Shown in pieces: positions 1 to 10,840 of a stretch of 64,000 nt of DNA. Numbering within the stretch: position 1 is the first letter of the stretch; every line of letters starts with the position of its first letter. The position numbers and the translations under genes were made by a program. The stretch covers positions 20,172,820 to 20,236,819 of the forward strand of contig NC_061798.1 in assembly GCF_021462225.1 (NCBI RefSeq). The letters are read 5' to 3'. The notes under the pieces are model-generated. The model saw only the letters and a program-made list of their open reading frames with translations. It was not told where the DNA came from and did not search any database. The DNA comes from Girardinichthys multiradiatus (Eukaryota > Chordata > Actinopteri > Cyprinodontiformes > Goodeidae).

Positions 1-230
1 CAATACAGCACAGTTGAAGCTGTGAAAGAGTACAGTTGAGATCACTCTAGTAATCCAAAATAAATAAATAATTGTAATAGCTATTAAAAAATGTCAGTTG
101 CATTTAAAATCATTGTCAACTTGTATTAGCAAGGTTATCTAGAAAGAAAAGTGGATCTAATGATTTGCATTAAAAACGTCTTGCATACAAAGAGATACTC
201 CTCTGAAAATATGACAAAACAATAGTTTTC

Positions 231-705
231 TACATCATCAAAACGTTCAAGGTGAAAAGCTCAGTTACAATAAAGACAGTTTCATAATGTCTAAAAGAGC
301 CCAACAAGCACCTGGACTTTTTCCTCCTTAGTAGATGCAGAGTTTGCCCAACACTGGCAGCAGGTGGATACACAGCGAGGCTTTGTGGCAAATGAATTGC
401 AACATGAAGAGCAGAAAAATACACGACTGCAACTTCGGTTCCACCAGTGCAGCGCTTGCTAATCTTTTTCAGCAGGTCGGTAGTAAGAGCATAGGCATGC
501 ATCGAGTCTGAAAATCTTATTTTGGGACATCTGTAAAAATGTGTGTTGCTTGAAAAGTGAACCATGCTAATAAAATTCATATGTAGGGTTACTTCTCATT
601 AAAAGAAAAAACCTTACTCAGTTCCACTCCAGTTCTGCCACAAATGAGGAATTGGATCAAAACCAGCAGCAACTTCTTCCAACAATTCCTTGAAGCTTAG
701 TCATT
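231..705 (-). other. Possible 3' exons of an unidentified minus-strand gene
   Basis: Read on the minus strand, positions about 700 to 622 give a protein-like run containing ELLEEVAAGFDPIPHLW and end at a possible donor (GA|GTAAGG near 622). A possible acceptor (TTTTTACAG near 532) is followed by an open frame that runs to a TAG at about 231 and carries KIRFSDSMHAYALTTDLLKK. Joining the two keeps the frame. The stretch lacks any transposase, RT or integrase motif, so it may be the end of a host gene that lies mostly left of the window, or a diverged copy of one. Against this, an in-frame TGA sits just upstream of the first block and the acceptor there is poor. I do not recognise the protein. 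Confidence 0.25.
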
Positions 706-1254
706 CAATCTTTTGAGTATGCTCTTAAAAACCGTTCAACTAAAATAAAAAAATTAAAATAGTTTGTTTTTATTTTTTGAAGTCACAAAAACTGAATTTC
801 AGCAGCACTGGATGTCAGAAGAAACTCAGAGGTTCATCATTAAAATAAGATGAATTGTGCTGAAATAAAGTATTGGATCATGATTCAATTTTTGTGACAC
901 CTAAGATCAGATATCAGGAGAAGAATTTACTGTTAAACATATCAGCATCTTGAACAAAGATAGCCATGCCCTCATTTGTAGGTTATCAGTGAGATTTCAG
1001 ATAAGATGTTTCTGTCTCAGCTAGATAAATTAAGCCATGTCATCCTCTGCTTATTCTGGCATTGTTCTTGGGGCCTTATGTTCTCCTGGAGCTAAACACA
1101 GAAACTCCCTTGGGTTTCATAAAAACGTGTCACAGTTGAAACTGTCTTTTATTGAACTATTCTGTCTATTTTTGTCAAGTTCTATTATAATGTAAATTGT
1201 TAATTGTGTTCAACAGGAAGACAAATGGGGCACAAATAGAACAACATTTGCTGG
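706..1254. other. No recognised feature
   Basis: AT-rich, short frames only; no repeat or gene signal that I recognise. Confidence 0.4.
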
Positions 1255-1700
1255 CGGTGTAAACTATACATTGTAGAGTCATTCAACAGGTAGCAGTGCA
1301 GCCTCCCTACCACACAGTGATGCAGCCAGTGATGACACTCTCGATGGTGCTCTAGTAAAAGGAACACGCTGTGGGGTGGGGGGTTCTTGCTCCTCTCAGT
1401 TTGTGAAAGACATAGAGGCATGTTTTAACCCTTCTTGGCCAGAGATGTGGTGCTGTTGGTCCGAGAGAGATTCTCGGAAATGTGCACTGCCAGAAACTTT
1501 GTGCTGCTCACCCTCTCAACAGCAGCAACGTCAATGATTAGTGGGCCTCACCTCAAAACTGTAGTTGGCCTCATCATTGTTGGTGAGCCCCTGTACTCAG
1601 CGTAACGGTCTTGGAGGTGTTTAAGCCGACCCGCACATTTTGTGGCCTCCCTGTTAAAAAGTCCACCATTCAGATGCAGAGAGGTTTGATTCCATTGGAC
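1255..1700 (-). mobile_element. L2-like LINE relic, C-terminal end of reverse transcriptase
   Basis: Translated on the minus strand in changing frames, this block gives pieces of the C-terminal part of a non-LTR retrotransposon RT. RVSSTKFLAVHISENLS lies near 1525-1470, then NPPPHSVFLLL near 1380, then STIESVITGCITVW near 1350-1310. The order and spacing match the region after the RT palm in L2/CR1-type LINEs of fish. Several frameshifts and stops break it, so it is an old dead copy. No 5' half and no clear 3' tail are visible. The clade is inferred from motif resemblance, not from a search. Confidence 0.6.
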
Positions 1701-2091
1701 AGGTTAGCTGTTGCTGTTGCTAGGTGTCCCTGGCTCTAAAGGCCTGTCAGCCATGGGTTCTGGCTAGCATCAACAGCTATGTTTTTTCTAAAGGTGACAT
1801 CATCGATATATTTTGCGAGCCTCAGTGTACTACTCTACGTCTGTGTGGTCATTGTGAGTGGCTGCTTGTTTAAACACGTCCCAGTCTGTTTGTTAAAACA
1901 ATCTTTAAGAGCATAAGAGGTCCCTTCAAGCCACACACATACCTCATTTTGTAGGTCTGATGGCTGTATGTTGGTCTCAGCTCAATGGTCGTGGTATCAG
2001 AGACCCATGTGTGGAATAAGGAAGGCTTTGTATGCTCCCTTAACCGATGTGTAGACAAAGTCCCAAGTGTTTTTTCCTTTGGAAGGTCTAT

Positions 2092-3149
2092 AGTGCATCT
2101 GGAAAGTATTCACAGTGCTGCACTTTTTCCACGTTTAGTCATGTAAAATCATGTAAGTATTCACACCCTTTGCCTAATACTTTCTTAATCCACTTTTTGC
2201 AGCAATTACAGCCTAAACTCTTTTTGAATTTGATGACACAAGCTTAGCACACCTATCTTTAGGCGGTTTCGCCCATTGTTCTTGCAGTACATCTCAAGCT
2301 CCGTTAGGTTGTTTTTGAGACGAATGTGCACAACCATTTTCAGATCTCTTCAGAGATGTTCAATTTTCAAGTCTGGACTCTGGTTTGGCCACTCCAGGAC
2401 GTTCACGTAGTGGTTCTGAAGCCACTCCTTTGAGATCTTGGCCGTGTGTTTTGGGTCGTTGTCCTGCTGAAAAATGAACCGTTGCCCCAGGATGTCTTTA
2501 AATATTATTGCATTCATCTTTTCCTCTATCTTGACAAGGCTCCCAGTGACTTGTGCTAAAAAACATCCCCATCGGACGATGCTGCCACCATCATGGTTCA
2601 CTGTAGGGATGGTATTGGCCTGGTCAGTGGTTTCTGGTTTCCAACAAACATGAAACCTGCCATCATTCACACTAAAGAGCTCCATCTCTGTCTCATCAGA
2701 CCAGAGAAATTTGTTTCTCATGGTCTGAGAATCCTTCAGGTGCCTTTAGGCAAAATCCAAATAGACTACCATGAGCCTTTCATTAAGGAGTGGCTTTTGT
2801 CTGGCTACTCTACCATACAGGCTTGATTGTTGGATTACTGCCTTTCCTAATAATGTCCAATTAACTGAATTTACCACAGGTGAAATCAATTTAACCTTTA
2901 GAAAAATCTGAAGCAAACAGTCTGGACCTCACCTCAGTTTTGAGTTTAATGGCAAAGGCCATGAATTCATTTACACATGTGATTTCTTAGTTTTCTCTTT
3001 GTAATAAATTTGCGTCAATCTCAAACAAACATCTTTCATATTGCCATAATGGGGTTTTGTGTGTAGAATTTTGAGGAAAAATATTAATTAGCTGTAAATT
3101 AGCTGTAACATAACAAAATTTTCAGCGCTATGTAGTTTCCAGATGCACT
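2092..3149 (-). mobile_element. Tc1-like DNA transposon relic
   Basis: The ends are inverted copies: AGTGCATCTGGAAAGTATTCAC at the left, and a right end finishing in CCAGATGCACTG before TA at about 3150. TA dinucleotides flank both ends, as expected for Tc1/mariner insertion. Antisense transposase pieces cover 2350-2721: LWSDE (first catalytic Asp), FQQDNDPKHTA (second Asp) and a degraded third box SPDLKIE. The N-terminal DNA-binding part is broken up or missing and the element is only about 1.06 kb, shorter than the usual 1.3-1.6 kb. It is an inactive, internally deleted copy. Confidence 0.8.
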
Positions 3150-3583
3150 GTATGTGTTGGTGAAGTTTTGGCAAAAAAGCCCTTTAGATCTGCATGGTTG
3201 AAGTCCCGAGCAGTGAAGAGCAATCCGTCTATGATGCTTGTTGTTTATTGATGGCCTGGTAAATTTAATTTAGTGCCTAGTTCCTATTGCAAGGAGTTTT
3301 GGGTTTGGTGGTTATAAACTAAGCATTTCAGAAATTCAGAAAAAGACATATATGCCTTTGAGGTGGTGGCTCATCACCTAACCTTAAAAAAACATTTTGA
3401 ATCACCAGATATTTCTTTTCAAGCTTAAGAGAAAGATCTTTTTTTCACATTGTAAGGAACAGGTTCTTCTTACAACCACATTTACATGTTTTTCAGACGG
3501 ACGGCAAAGTCACTTTTCATGTCTTCCAAATATCCGCTCAGGGATTGGTGATTTCACTTTATTTTCTGTCCAATACTTGTCTG

Positions 3584-3708
3584 TTTTCTAATTGCAGCTC
3601 GAAAAACCTCAAATATTCATCCATTCATCCCCTCACAGGTGGCTGGTTTTCTAATTGTAGCTCAAAAACCTCAAATATTCATCCATTCATCCCCTCACAG
3701 GTGGCTGG
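3584..3708. repeat. Tandem duplication, 63-bp unit x 2
   Basis: A unit starting TTTTCTAATTG and ending CACAGGTGGCTGG occurs twice back to back (about 3584-3646 and 3647-3708) with a few substitutions. It directly abuts the SINE copy that follows. Confidence 0.85.
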
Positions 3709-4022
3709 TACCAGTTTCCAGCGGTCAGATTGACGAATGGTGGGGTACACCCTGGACAGCTTATCTGTCTATTTCAGGGTAACATAAAGACACACAGAAC
3801 AAACAATCATGTGCTCGCACACTCACTCCGAAGGACAATTGAAAGTGACCAACCAACCCTATGTGTGTTTTTGGACTTGGGGAGGAAGACAGTTCACCTG
3901 GAGAAAACCCACACATCCATAGGGAGAACATGCAAAATCCATGCTAAAAGACCCAGATTCAAACCCAGGACTTTCTCGCTACAAGGCAACAGTGTTAAAA
4001 ACTGTGCCACAGTGCAGGCTTG
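3709..4022 (-). mobile_element. tRNA-derived SINE, diverged antisense copy
   Basis: This is the reverse complement of the element seen intact at 6912-7270. It keeps the shared blocks GGTACACCCTGGACAG, the 'first-class' stretch around AGGAAGACAGTTCACC, GGGAGAACATGCAAA and, at its right end, the complement of the tRNA-like head. It has many substitutions. The SINE would have been read by RNA polymerase III from internal A and B boxes. Confidence 0.8.
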
Positions 4023-5837
4023 AAAACATCAGTCTTTCTGTAATTAATTTATATGTGTTTCACTTAGTGAATTGAGTTACTGAAATTAATTAACTTTTCA
4101 CGACTGTATGTAGTTATGTATCCAAGACCTTACAGAGTTTCTCTTTTACTAGCTCTAAATAGAAAACAAAACTGTAAGGGTTTGCTCTCCAATTATTGAC
4201 ATTAAAAAGCTACAGTTTCACAGCTTTTTGAGATCTTGTCACTTAATACTAAAGTCAACACTGAGACTTATCTGTTTAAACCAAATGATGAATTGTAAGA
4301 CGAAGCTGTAGACAAAGTGAGATCTATTACCTCTTGTGTGTGAGCTCTGCCATGATTAAGCATTATGTCAGGTTAATGTCCCCCAAGTACGGGCTTTCTA
4401 AGATCAATCGCTAAATAGCAGATGATTGTGACAAATGCTGTAGCTCATCTTGCTACCTAGGTCTGACGTTAATAAAAGTGATAACTACTGAAAGTTATTT
4501 ATCTGGATCTTATGGTTTGCTGTTTTCTGTGTTTATAGATGGACTTCATTGATCAAACATTTCTATATATAAGTTTATGATCAGAAATCAATGAGACCTG
4601 TTTAATGGTGCTGCTCGCACAACCAAATGTCAAAAAACACAAAAAAGATCAATTATGCTTTAATGCTATTCAAATCTCAGTGCACTGCAGCATTATCATT
4701 AACATTTATGACAAAGAAATGAGTCCACTCACAGTGTGTGTTTACCCTAATGTAAAAATTTTACATTTTACCTTTATTGACAATTAAAAGTTAACATGCA
4801 TGCATTCGTTGTCAGTATTTATGAGAGCCTTTTAGCAAATGAAATCTAGAAAAAAGTAATTGTCCCCCACCAAAACAGATGTCTGTGTTCAAACAGCATA
4901 CCAGCAAGACAAGATACTTTCTGTTTGTACCTGTTTGTTACATCCATCAGAGCAATGTCTTGTTAACTTACTCTAAAATGTGAAGTTGACCCAATGAACT
5001 AATTTGCTTCTCTGTGGATTTTCATAGATTTTTGGAGAAATTATAGATTACGATAGCAAGTTTAATGTATTCTCAAATCCATTCTCATAATCTTCAGCTC
5101 CTTTAGCATGTTTAGCTTCCTCAGCATACACAGCTCAACTATCAATCAATTTCAATGCTTCCTTTTCTGAGATTCCCATGGTCATTCTTACTAACACCAT
5201 CCATATAGACTTAGATATTTTCTCCACCAACGTTCTGGTGGAACTTTATGCCATTCTCCCCATTTCAGCTTTATAAAATGTGAAGAGACTAAAATACTGC
5301 TTTGGTTACCAAAAGTATAAATTCTTATCTAATAACTATTTATTTTTTTTTTTTTTTTTGCAGAAGAACTTAGTTTGTATGCAGTGTTGTATGATTGCAA
5401 TGACTTTAATGGACAGAAAAAATAATCATAATTTCCTCTTTAACATAAAACTACTGCTTCAAATTTTTGAAATCTATGTTAGTCCTTAGTTGCATGGGTC
5501 TCATCCTGTTGAAAAAGGGGCCAGATATTCCCAAGAGGCTCTTGCTCTTGCTCTCTGGCCACCTGTTGTTTTTTGTACACGTACACGGGTTCACCAGTAG
5601 GGAGCGGTGTATAAAGTGAAACAGTACAGTCCAATGAAGTAGCTGATTGAAAACTATCAGAATCTACACCTGAACAGCTGAAACCACAATGATTATGTGC
5701 ACTGTTGTAAAAAGGCACAGAACCTGAGCATTTTTTTGTCACTGTCTACAGAGAAACCAGACAAAATATTTGCTGTGTATTTTTGCTTGTTAATAGTCTT
5801 AACAATGAATAATCAATTGATACCCTCTTATCCTTGC
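4023..5837. other. AT-rich stretch; holds one arm of a diverged duplication
   Basis: No gene is supported. Positions 4646-4930 match 14906-15125 in order. There is a poly-T run at 5341-5359. A minus-strand open frame of 87 codons (5479-5742) has no family I recognise. Confidence 0.4.
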
Positions 5838-5945
5838 AGGGGGTGGCGTGAGAATGCTAGTGCCTATATGGTGTCTATATCTTGCGGTCATTGGACAAGG
5901 GGTAGGGAACACCCTGGACAAGTCGCCAGTTTATCACTGGCCATA
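5838..5945 (-). mobile_element. tRNA-derived SINE, 3' fragment
   Basis: A short antisense fragment of the same family as 6912-7270. It holds the GGGTAGGGAACACCCTGGAC and ACAAGTCGCCAGT blocks of the body near the 3' end. The tRNA-like head is absent, so this is a 5'-truncated insertion. Confidence 0.65.
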
Positions 5946-6911
5946 ATGAATAATCCTATTTAGTACAATTAGTTTTTTTCTGTTTTCTTCAAAGTTAGAA
6001 GTTTGCCCATTAAGATTACTCTGCCTTTAAACTATGTGGGCAAGCCCATATGATAATGACACAATTTGGTAAGCCTTTTATGCTCTATACATAAATATCT
6101 GGTTTCAACTTAATGTATAAGAAAATAGCATTGGAGGAGTGATCCACTGTAGTGACCAATGTGCCTGTGAAGGTTAAAGGTTTTAGGGTCACAGGGCAAG
6201 TGAAGGAATACACAGGAAAGAGGTTGGAAAAGACTTCATTAGATGATTTAGTCATCCATCTGAAATAAAATAAAATTGTATCAGAGTTTATTTCTTAAAT
6301 GACTGTTGTTTTGATTATTTTCTAAATATAAATTCAAGCAAACTGATAAATGTTTGACGTAACTGCTGGATGATATTTGTCTGGTGTAAATCAATTCTTA
6401 TCTGACATGTTTATCACCAAATCAGATAAGAACTTCTCAGGAACTTAAACAGAAAAAACTAACCACAGCCAATTATTATAAATACCACAGATAACATCAA
6501 AGCCGAGCAGGTAGTGTTTGTTTACAGAGGGTAACCAACTCACACATCAGCTAAATAATACAGAATCCATCATGTAACGGTTAAACGTAATAACAATAAT
6601 AGATCCTCAGGCACTGATCCAGCAGAAAATCAGTTCCATGATTTATAATGAATTTTTCTGCAGCACTGAATTGTTTATTGGGTGACACCTTGTACAGAAT
6701 TTACATTATTAACCAAAAGTGCAAAATAAATAGATTTTTAAGAATGTTTGAGTTAATTTTAAAAATTCTGTTCAACAGAAAGCTTTAGGAAAAGAATGTC
6801 ATAAACAAACATGCACCTTCTTCATGTCCTAACCTTCTTTCTTAATGTATTCACAATTATCCTAAGTAGTACTAAATATTACTTTTAAATAACATATATT
6901 ACATTCAGAAA
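5946..6911. other. AT-rich non-coding DNA; end of the duplicated block
   Basis: No open frame of interest. The stretch around 6485-6560 (AATACCACAGATAACA and GAGCAGGTAGTGTTTG) is matched around 15465-15540. Confidence 0.4.
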
Positions 6912-7272
6912 GGCTGCATGGTGGCGCAGTTGGTAGCACTGTTGCCTTGCAGCAAGAAGGTCCTGGGTTCAATTCCTGGCCTGGGGTCTTTCTGCATGGA
7001 GTTTGCATGTTCTCCCTGTGCATGTGTGGGTTCTCACCTGGTACTCCGACTTCCTCCCACAGTCCAAAGACATGCCAGTTAGGTTAATTGGTGACTCTAA
7101 ATTGCTCTTAGGTGTATGAATGTGCTTGGTTGTTTGTGTGTTGCCCTGTGATGGACTGGTGACCTGTCCAGGGTGTACCCTGCCTCTCGCCCATAGACTG
7201 CTGGAGATAGGCACCAGCTACCCCGTGACCCACTATGGAATAAGTGGTAGAAAATGACTGACTAACTGACAT
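6912..7272 (+). mobile_element. tRNA-derived SINE, near full length
   Basis: The head is tRNA-like: an A-box form TGGCGCAGTTGG at about 6922 and a B-box form GGGTTCAATTCC at about 6965, the spacing seen in tRNA genes. The body follows with GGAGTTTGCATGTTCTCCC, AGGTTAATTGG and CAGGGTGTACCCTGC. It ends in a short TGAC-type simple repeat (TGACTGACTAACTGAC). Related copies lie at 3709-4022, 5838-5945, 40249-40618 and 46540-46800. It has no coding capacity and would depend on a LINE enzyme. The lack of an acceptor-stem pairing rules out a working tRNA gene. Confidence 0.85.
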
Positions 7273-8109
7273 TCAGAAAATTAACTGAGGCCAGTACTCC
7301 CAGGTATCCCAGATCAGACACACTGACCTCTGCAAAAAAATAAAAAATTGTTTATTAACTGCAGTCAAACCTAACTAACCTTTATGAAATTAAAGGCAAA
7401 GCTGTTTAGCCTTTTTGCCTTAAAACTTAATCTTTTTTCATGAGGGAATTTTGTTATGTGTTTACATGTGAAGTGTTAACATGCACATTTGCTAATTTAA
7501 AATAAAAATGACTAATTACTTCTAAATGTTCAGCATTAGTGTCAGGTGTTAGTTAATTAAAATCTATATGAATGGCATCTGTATTTTAATAATTTCTAAA
7601 AGTGCTGGCTAGATTGTGAAATAGAAACTTTGCTGAAAATTTGCAGGAGTAAAACTCAGTCAAATCAATCCCTAATCAAAATATACAGTTTTCTACCCAA
7701 CATGATGGGTAAATCCCATGACCCATAACTTAAAACTGGTTTAGCAAAATAACTTACATTACATTGTTTCAGACCAGTGGTTTCCACACTTCACTTCATC
7801 ACAGAAAAATATTGATTCATTTTACACAAAGCAAAACAGACAAATGAAGGGTCAAAGAATTAAAAAAAAATAAGAAAAGAAGAATTGTGTAAATACAAAT
7901 ATCTTTTTTGGTTAAGTGTCCGAAAAGAGATTATTTTTACATTGAACATTGAATTACAAATTCTGGAAAGTAAAAGGACTACCAAAGTAACTGTTTGATC
8001 ATCTGAAATTAAGTTGTAAAAATTATGGATTGAGACAGACCAATATGTAAAAATTCTGGTATTTTAAAGAATAAGGTAAAAAAAAAAAGTAATAATAGAT
8101 AACATAATT
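7273..8109. other. No recognised feature
   Basis: AT-rich with A-runs; no gene or repeat that I can name. Confidence 0.4.
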
Positions 8110-9010
8110 AAATACCAAGGGTAGCTCCCCGTAGCAGTCCTCCAGCAGAGCCCGCGCAGCTGGGCCTCAGGCCGGCTGGGTGACGGTACGTAGAAAGCAT
8201 AGTCCTAGATCCCAGCCCACAGGTCACCACCAGCCCCTCTGCGTTTCTAACAGATTTTCCGCGCTCAGCGACACACCCGCTGAGAAGCTAACTCTGGTAA
8301 TTGGCAGCTCTATAGTCAGAAACGTGGCACTAGAAACACCAGCGACCATAGTCAAATGTCTGCCAGGGGCCAGAACGGGCGACATCAAATCCTACCTGAA
8401 ACTGCTGGCTAAGGATAAGTGTAAATACAGTAAGATTGTTATTCACGCTGGCGGTAATGACACCCGGTTACATCAATCGGAGGTCACCAAAGTTAGTGTT
8501 GCTTCAGTGTGTAAGTTTGCCAAAACAAAGTCGGACTCCGTAATTTTCTCTGGTCCCCTCCCGAATCTGACCAGTGACGACATGTTTAGCTGCATGCTAT
8601 CATTCAACCGCTGGCTGTCTAGGTGGTGTCCAGAAAACAATGTGGGCTACATTGATAACTGGCGAACTTTTTGGGGAAAACCTGGTCTGATCCGGAGAGA
8701 CGGCATCCATCCCACTTTGGATGGAGCAGCTCTTCTTTCTAGGAATCTGGCCAAATTTATTAGTTGTCCAAAACTCTGACAACCCAGGGTTCAGACCAGG
8801 AAGCAGGGTCGTAGTTTAACACTCTTCTCTGCAGCTTCTGTACTGCTACCCACCCATTACCCTATTAAGACAGTGTCTCGCCCACGGCCAAAATTGAATA
8901 GGTTAAAAAATAATCTAAAAGGAGGAAATCAGGAAAATCTCATAAAAATAAACACAACTCAGACTAAAAGGAAAAATAAAACAATTAAATGTGGCTTACT
9001 TACATTCAAG
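8110..9010 (+). mobile_element. LINE fragment: ORF1 3' part and start of ORF2
   Basis: This GC-richer block stands out from its AT-rich surroundings. It holds the SGNH-esterase frame (8180-8779) and then, near 8880-9000, a stretch reading like the start of ORF2 in L2/CR1-type LINEs (IKCGLL). The endonuclease and RT that should follow are absent. That is unusual, because LINE copies normally lose the 5' end and keep the 3' end. It may be a recombination product or a piece of a chimeric element. Confidence 0.6.
8180..8779 (+). CDS. SGNH/GDSL-type esterase domain of a LINE ORF1 protein
   Basis: An uninterrupted frame of 199 codons. It shows the blocks of SGNH hydrolases in order. Block I is [10 protein letters not shown] near residues 40-50, where the second serine would be the nucleophile. 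A glycine-rich block with Asn, IHAGGNDTR, lies near residues 89-97. Block [15 protein letters not shown], lies near residues 172-186 and supplies the Asp and His. ORF1 proteins of CR1/L2-type retrotransposons carry such an esterase domain, thought to act in the retrotransposition particle, possibly on lipid or acetyl groups. The first M may not be the true start, since the frame is open slightly upstream. The usual GDS is GSS here. The frame has stayed open although the rest of the element is missing. A host-adopted gene is possible but nothing proves it. Confidence 0.6.
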   Translation: MTVRRKHSPRSQPTGHHQPLCVSNRFSALSDTPAEKLTLVIGSSIVRNVALETPATIVKCLPGARTGDIKSYLKLLAKDKCKYSKIVIHAGGNDTRLHQSEVTKVSVASVCKFAKTKSDSVIFSGPLPNLTSDDMFSCMLSFNRWLSRWCPENNVGYIDNWRTFWGKPGLIRRDGIHPTLDGAALLSRNLAKFISCPKL

Positions 9011-9066
9011 AAGTAAAATGTATTTAGAAGTAAAACAATTGAAGGGCTTTGTTCCTCCATTGGCAT

Positions 9067-9117
9067 GGACACACACACACACACACACACACGCACATGC
9101 ACACACGCACACACAAA
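9067..9117. repeat. (CA)n microsatellite
   Basis: About 50 bp of ACACAC with a few G interruptions. Confidence 0.95.
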
Positions 9118-10019
9118 ATCTGTTTTGCTATGTCTAATTTCAAGTCAAAATAAAAATGACTTCAGGGAAGTAATTTGTTCTCTGCACATCAGTATTTTGC
9201 TTTACAAAGACATTCAAATGAGAAGTGGATTACATTGCCCATCACTGAAGCCAGAGGCTTCATTAAATGGAAATCTGACTCTGTTTTTCTTTGGGTTCAG
9301 ACAAGGAGATGACATGATAAATTATGCTGAAAAGGACACAAAAAGTGTAAACACTGGGGCCCTGGTCTTGTTTAACTCACAGTAACTACATTTGGCTTCT
9401 AAGGCTAGTTGTCTTGCATTTATTAGTACGTTTTCAGACTGCAAAATGAGGTCTCATTTCAGCTCCTTTATTAAAGACGTTAGCCTAAACCTTTTAAGTT
9501 TTCTGAAAACTAATTAAAGCTATGGGCCAACTTGAAACAACATTTTAATTTGCAGCAGGTTGAACAAATTACATCAGAGCATTTCAGTTTCATTCTAGTA
9601 GTTTTATTTGTGTACAACTTTACATACAATTTTACTTTGTGATTGGTGAATTGTCATTTTGAGTAGACTGCCCTGGGCACACATGCTTGCAAAAGCAGTG
9701 AATTTGACTTAGTGGAAACTCATAACTGATGCAGAAAGGCACTGCGGCATGCAGAAACTTAGTGCAACCTCAGTAATTAACAGCAGCCATCAATGGCTCT
9801 GCCATATAAGCAAAATACGTACATCAGCATTAATCAGCAACTGCCTAGAGGATCTTTTATATTAAAATTTAAGACCTAATGCATACATTGATAAAATTAA
9901 CCTCTAATTCAGTCTAACTGAAGATCCTGACTTGACATCCAACTATGAAAAAGGATAGTTTTCCACATAGAGGAAAATGTATAACAGTAATGCATTAAAG
10001 TCAGATTTAATAATAATAT
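9118..10019. other. No recognised feature
   Basis: No gene or repeat that I can support; short frames only. Confidence 0.4.
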
Positions 10020-10021
10020 TT

Positions 10022-10247
10022 ATTTTGTCGTTGCAATTGTATATTCCAACGAAAATTGTCCTATGCATTTAACCCATCCCTATAGAGAGCAGTGGGCTAC
10101 CATTGTGCGGTGCCCAGGGACCATTGTGGGGTTAAGGTTCTTTCTCAGGCACCCAAAGTGTCAGGCCAGTGGCATTCAAACCAGGGTACTTGTGGCCTCT
10201 CCAGGACACAAATGCTCTGCTCTCTAACCACTAGGTCACCACTCCCC
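10022..10247 (-). mobile_element. Second type of tRNA-derived SINE, antisense
   Basis: On the minus strand the head reads GTGGTGACCTAGTGGTTAGA (A-box-like, about 10245-10226). A B-box-like GGTTTGAATGCC follows at about 10185-10174. The body ends in a region with TGGGTTAAATGCA and a GTTGGAATATACAATTGC tail, similar to other teleost SINE tails. It is a different family from the copy at 6912. No coding capacity. Confidence 0.6.
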
Positions 10248-10840
10248 ATTAAACACTTGTGTAACATTGTGTAGGTTTTTGTTAGGCTGCCAGGGTGGCT
10301 TTGACCTATCCAATCATGAATCTGGCATCTCTAAATTGACCTCTAATTAGAATACCACTTTTTTGTGACTCTTTTGAATTCTGTGGGTTACCATGTGAAC
10401 CATCTGTAGTTCATACTTGTTACAGCAGCAGTTTGATTGAAATAAGTGGAGCTTGAATGCCGGGTCTTAGTCATGAGCACTTTGCTCCCCAAGGTGCTCC
10501 AGGAAATGCTGCTATCATAGAGAAGGACCTTTGCCAGCTCTTTGAATGTATGTCAACGTGACATCAGTGAATGCAGGGAACCAAGATTACCTGGAAAATC
10601 ATGGTTTTAGAACAGCATCAGTTACATTTTGTGATTCATGGCAATACTGTGTAGAGTCTCTGTAGTTAGTCTCTATGGAACAAGATAAAATGTAATACTG
10701 TTTCTCGTCAAAGTGAAGACTGTCCCACTCAGTGCTATTCAACTCTTGTCATTACGTGACTTCATCTAATGAATTAAGAGCAACTAAAATGAACCCCAGA
10801 TATGAAAGTACGATATGTGCTCAAAGCGTGAGACTTCCTA

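Noticed and set aside
5479..5742. 87-codon minus-strand frame
   Set aside because: Cysteine-containing and not obviously repeat-derived, but no motif, splice sites or family supports it.
6912..6980. tRNA gene (A and B boxes visible); the same at 40249 and 32885
   Set aside because: No complete cloverleaf or acceptor stem; repeated with a shared long body, so tRNA-derived SINEs.
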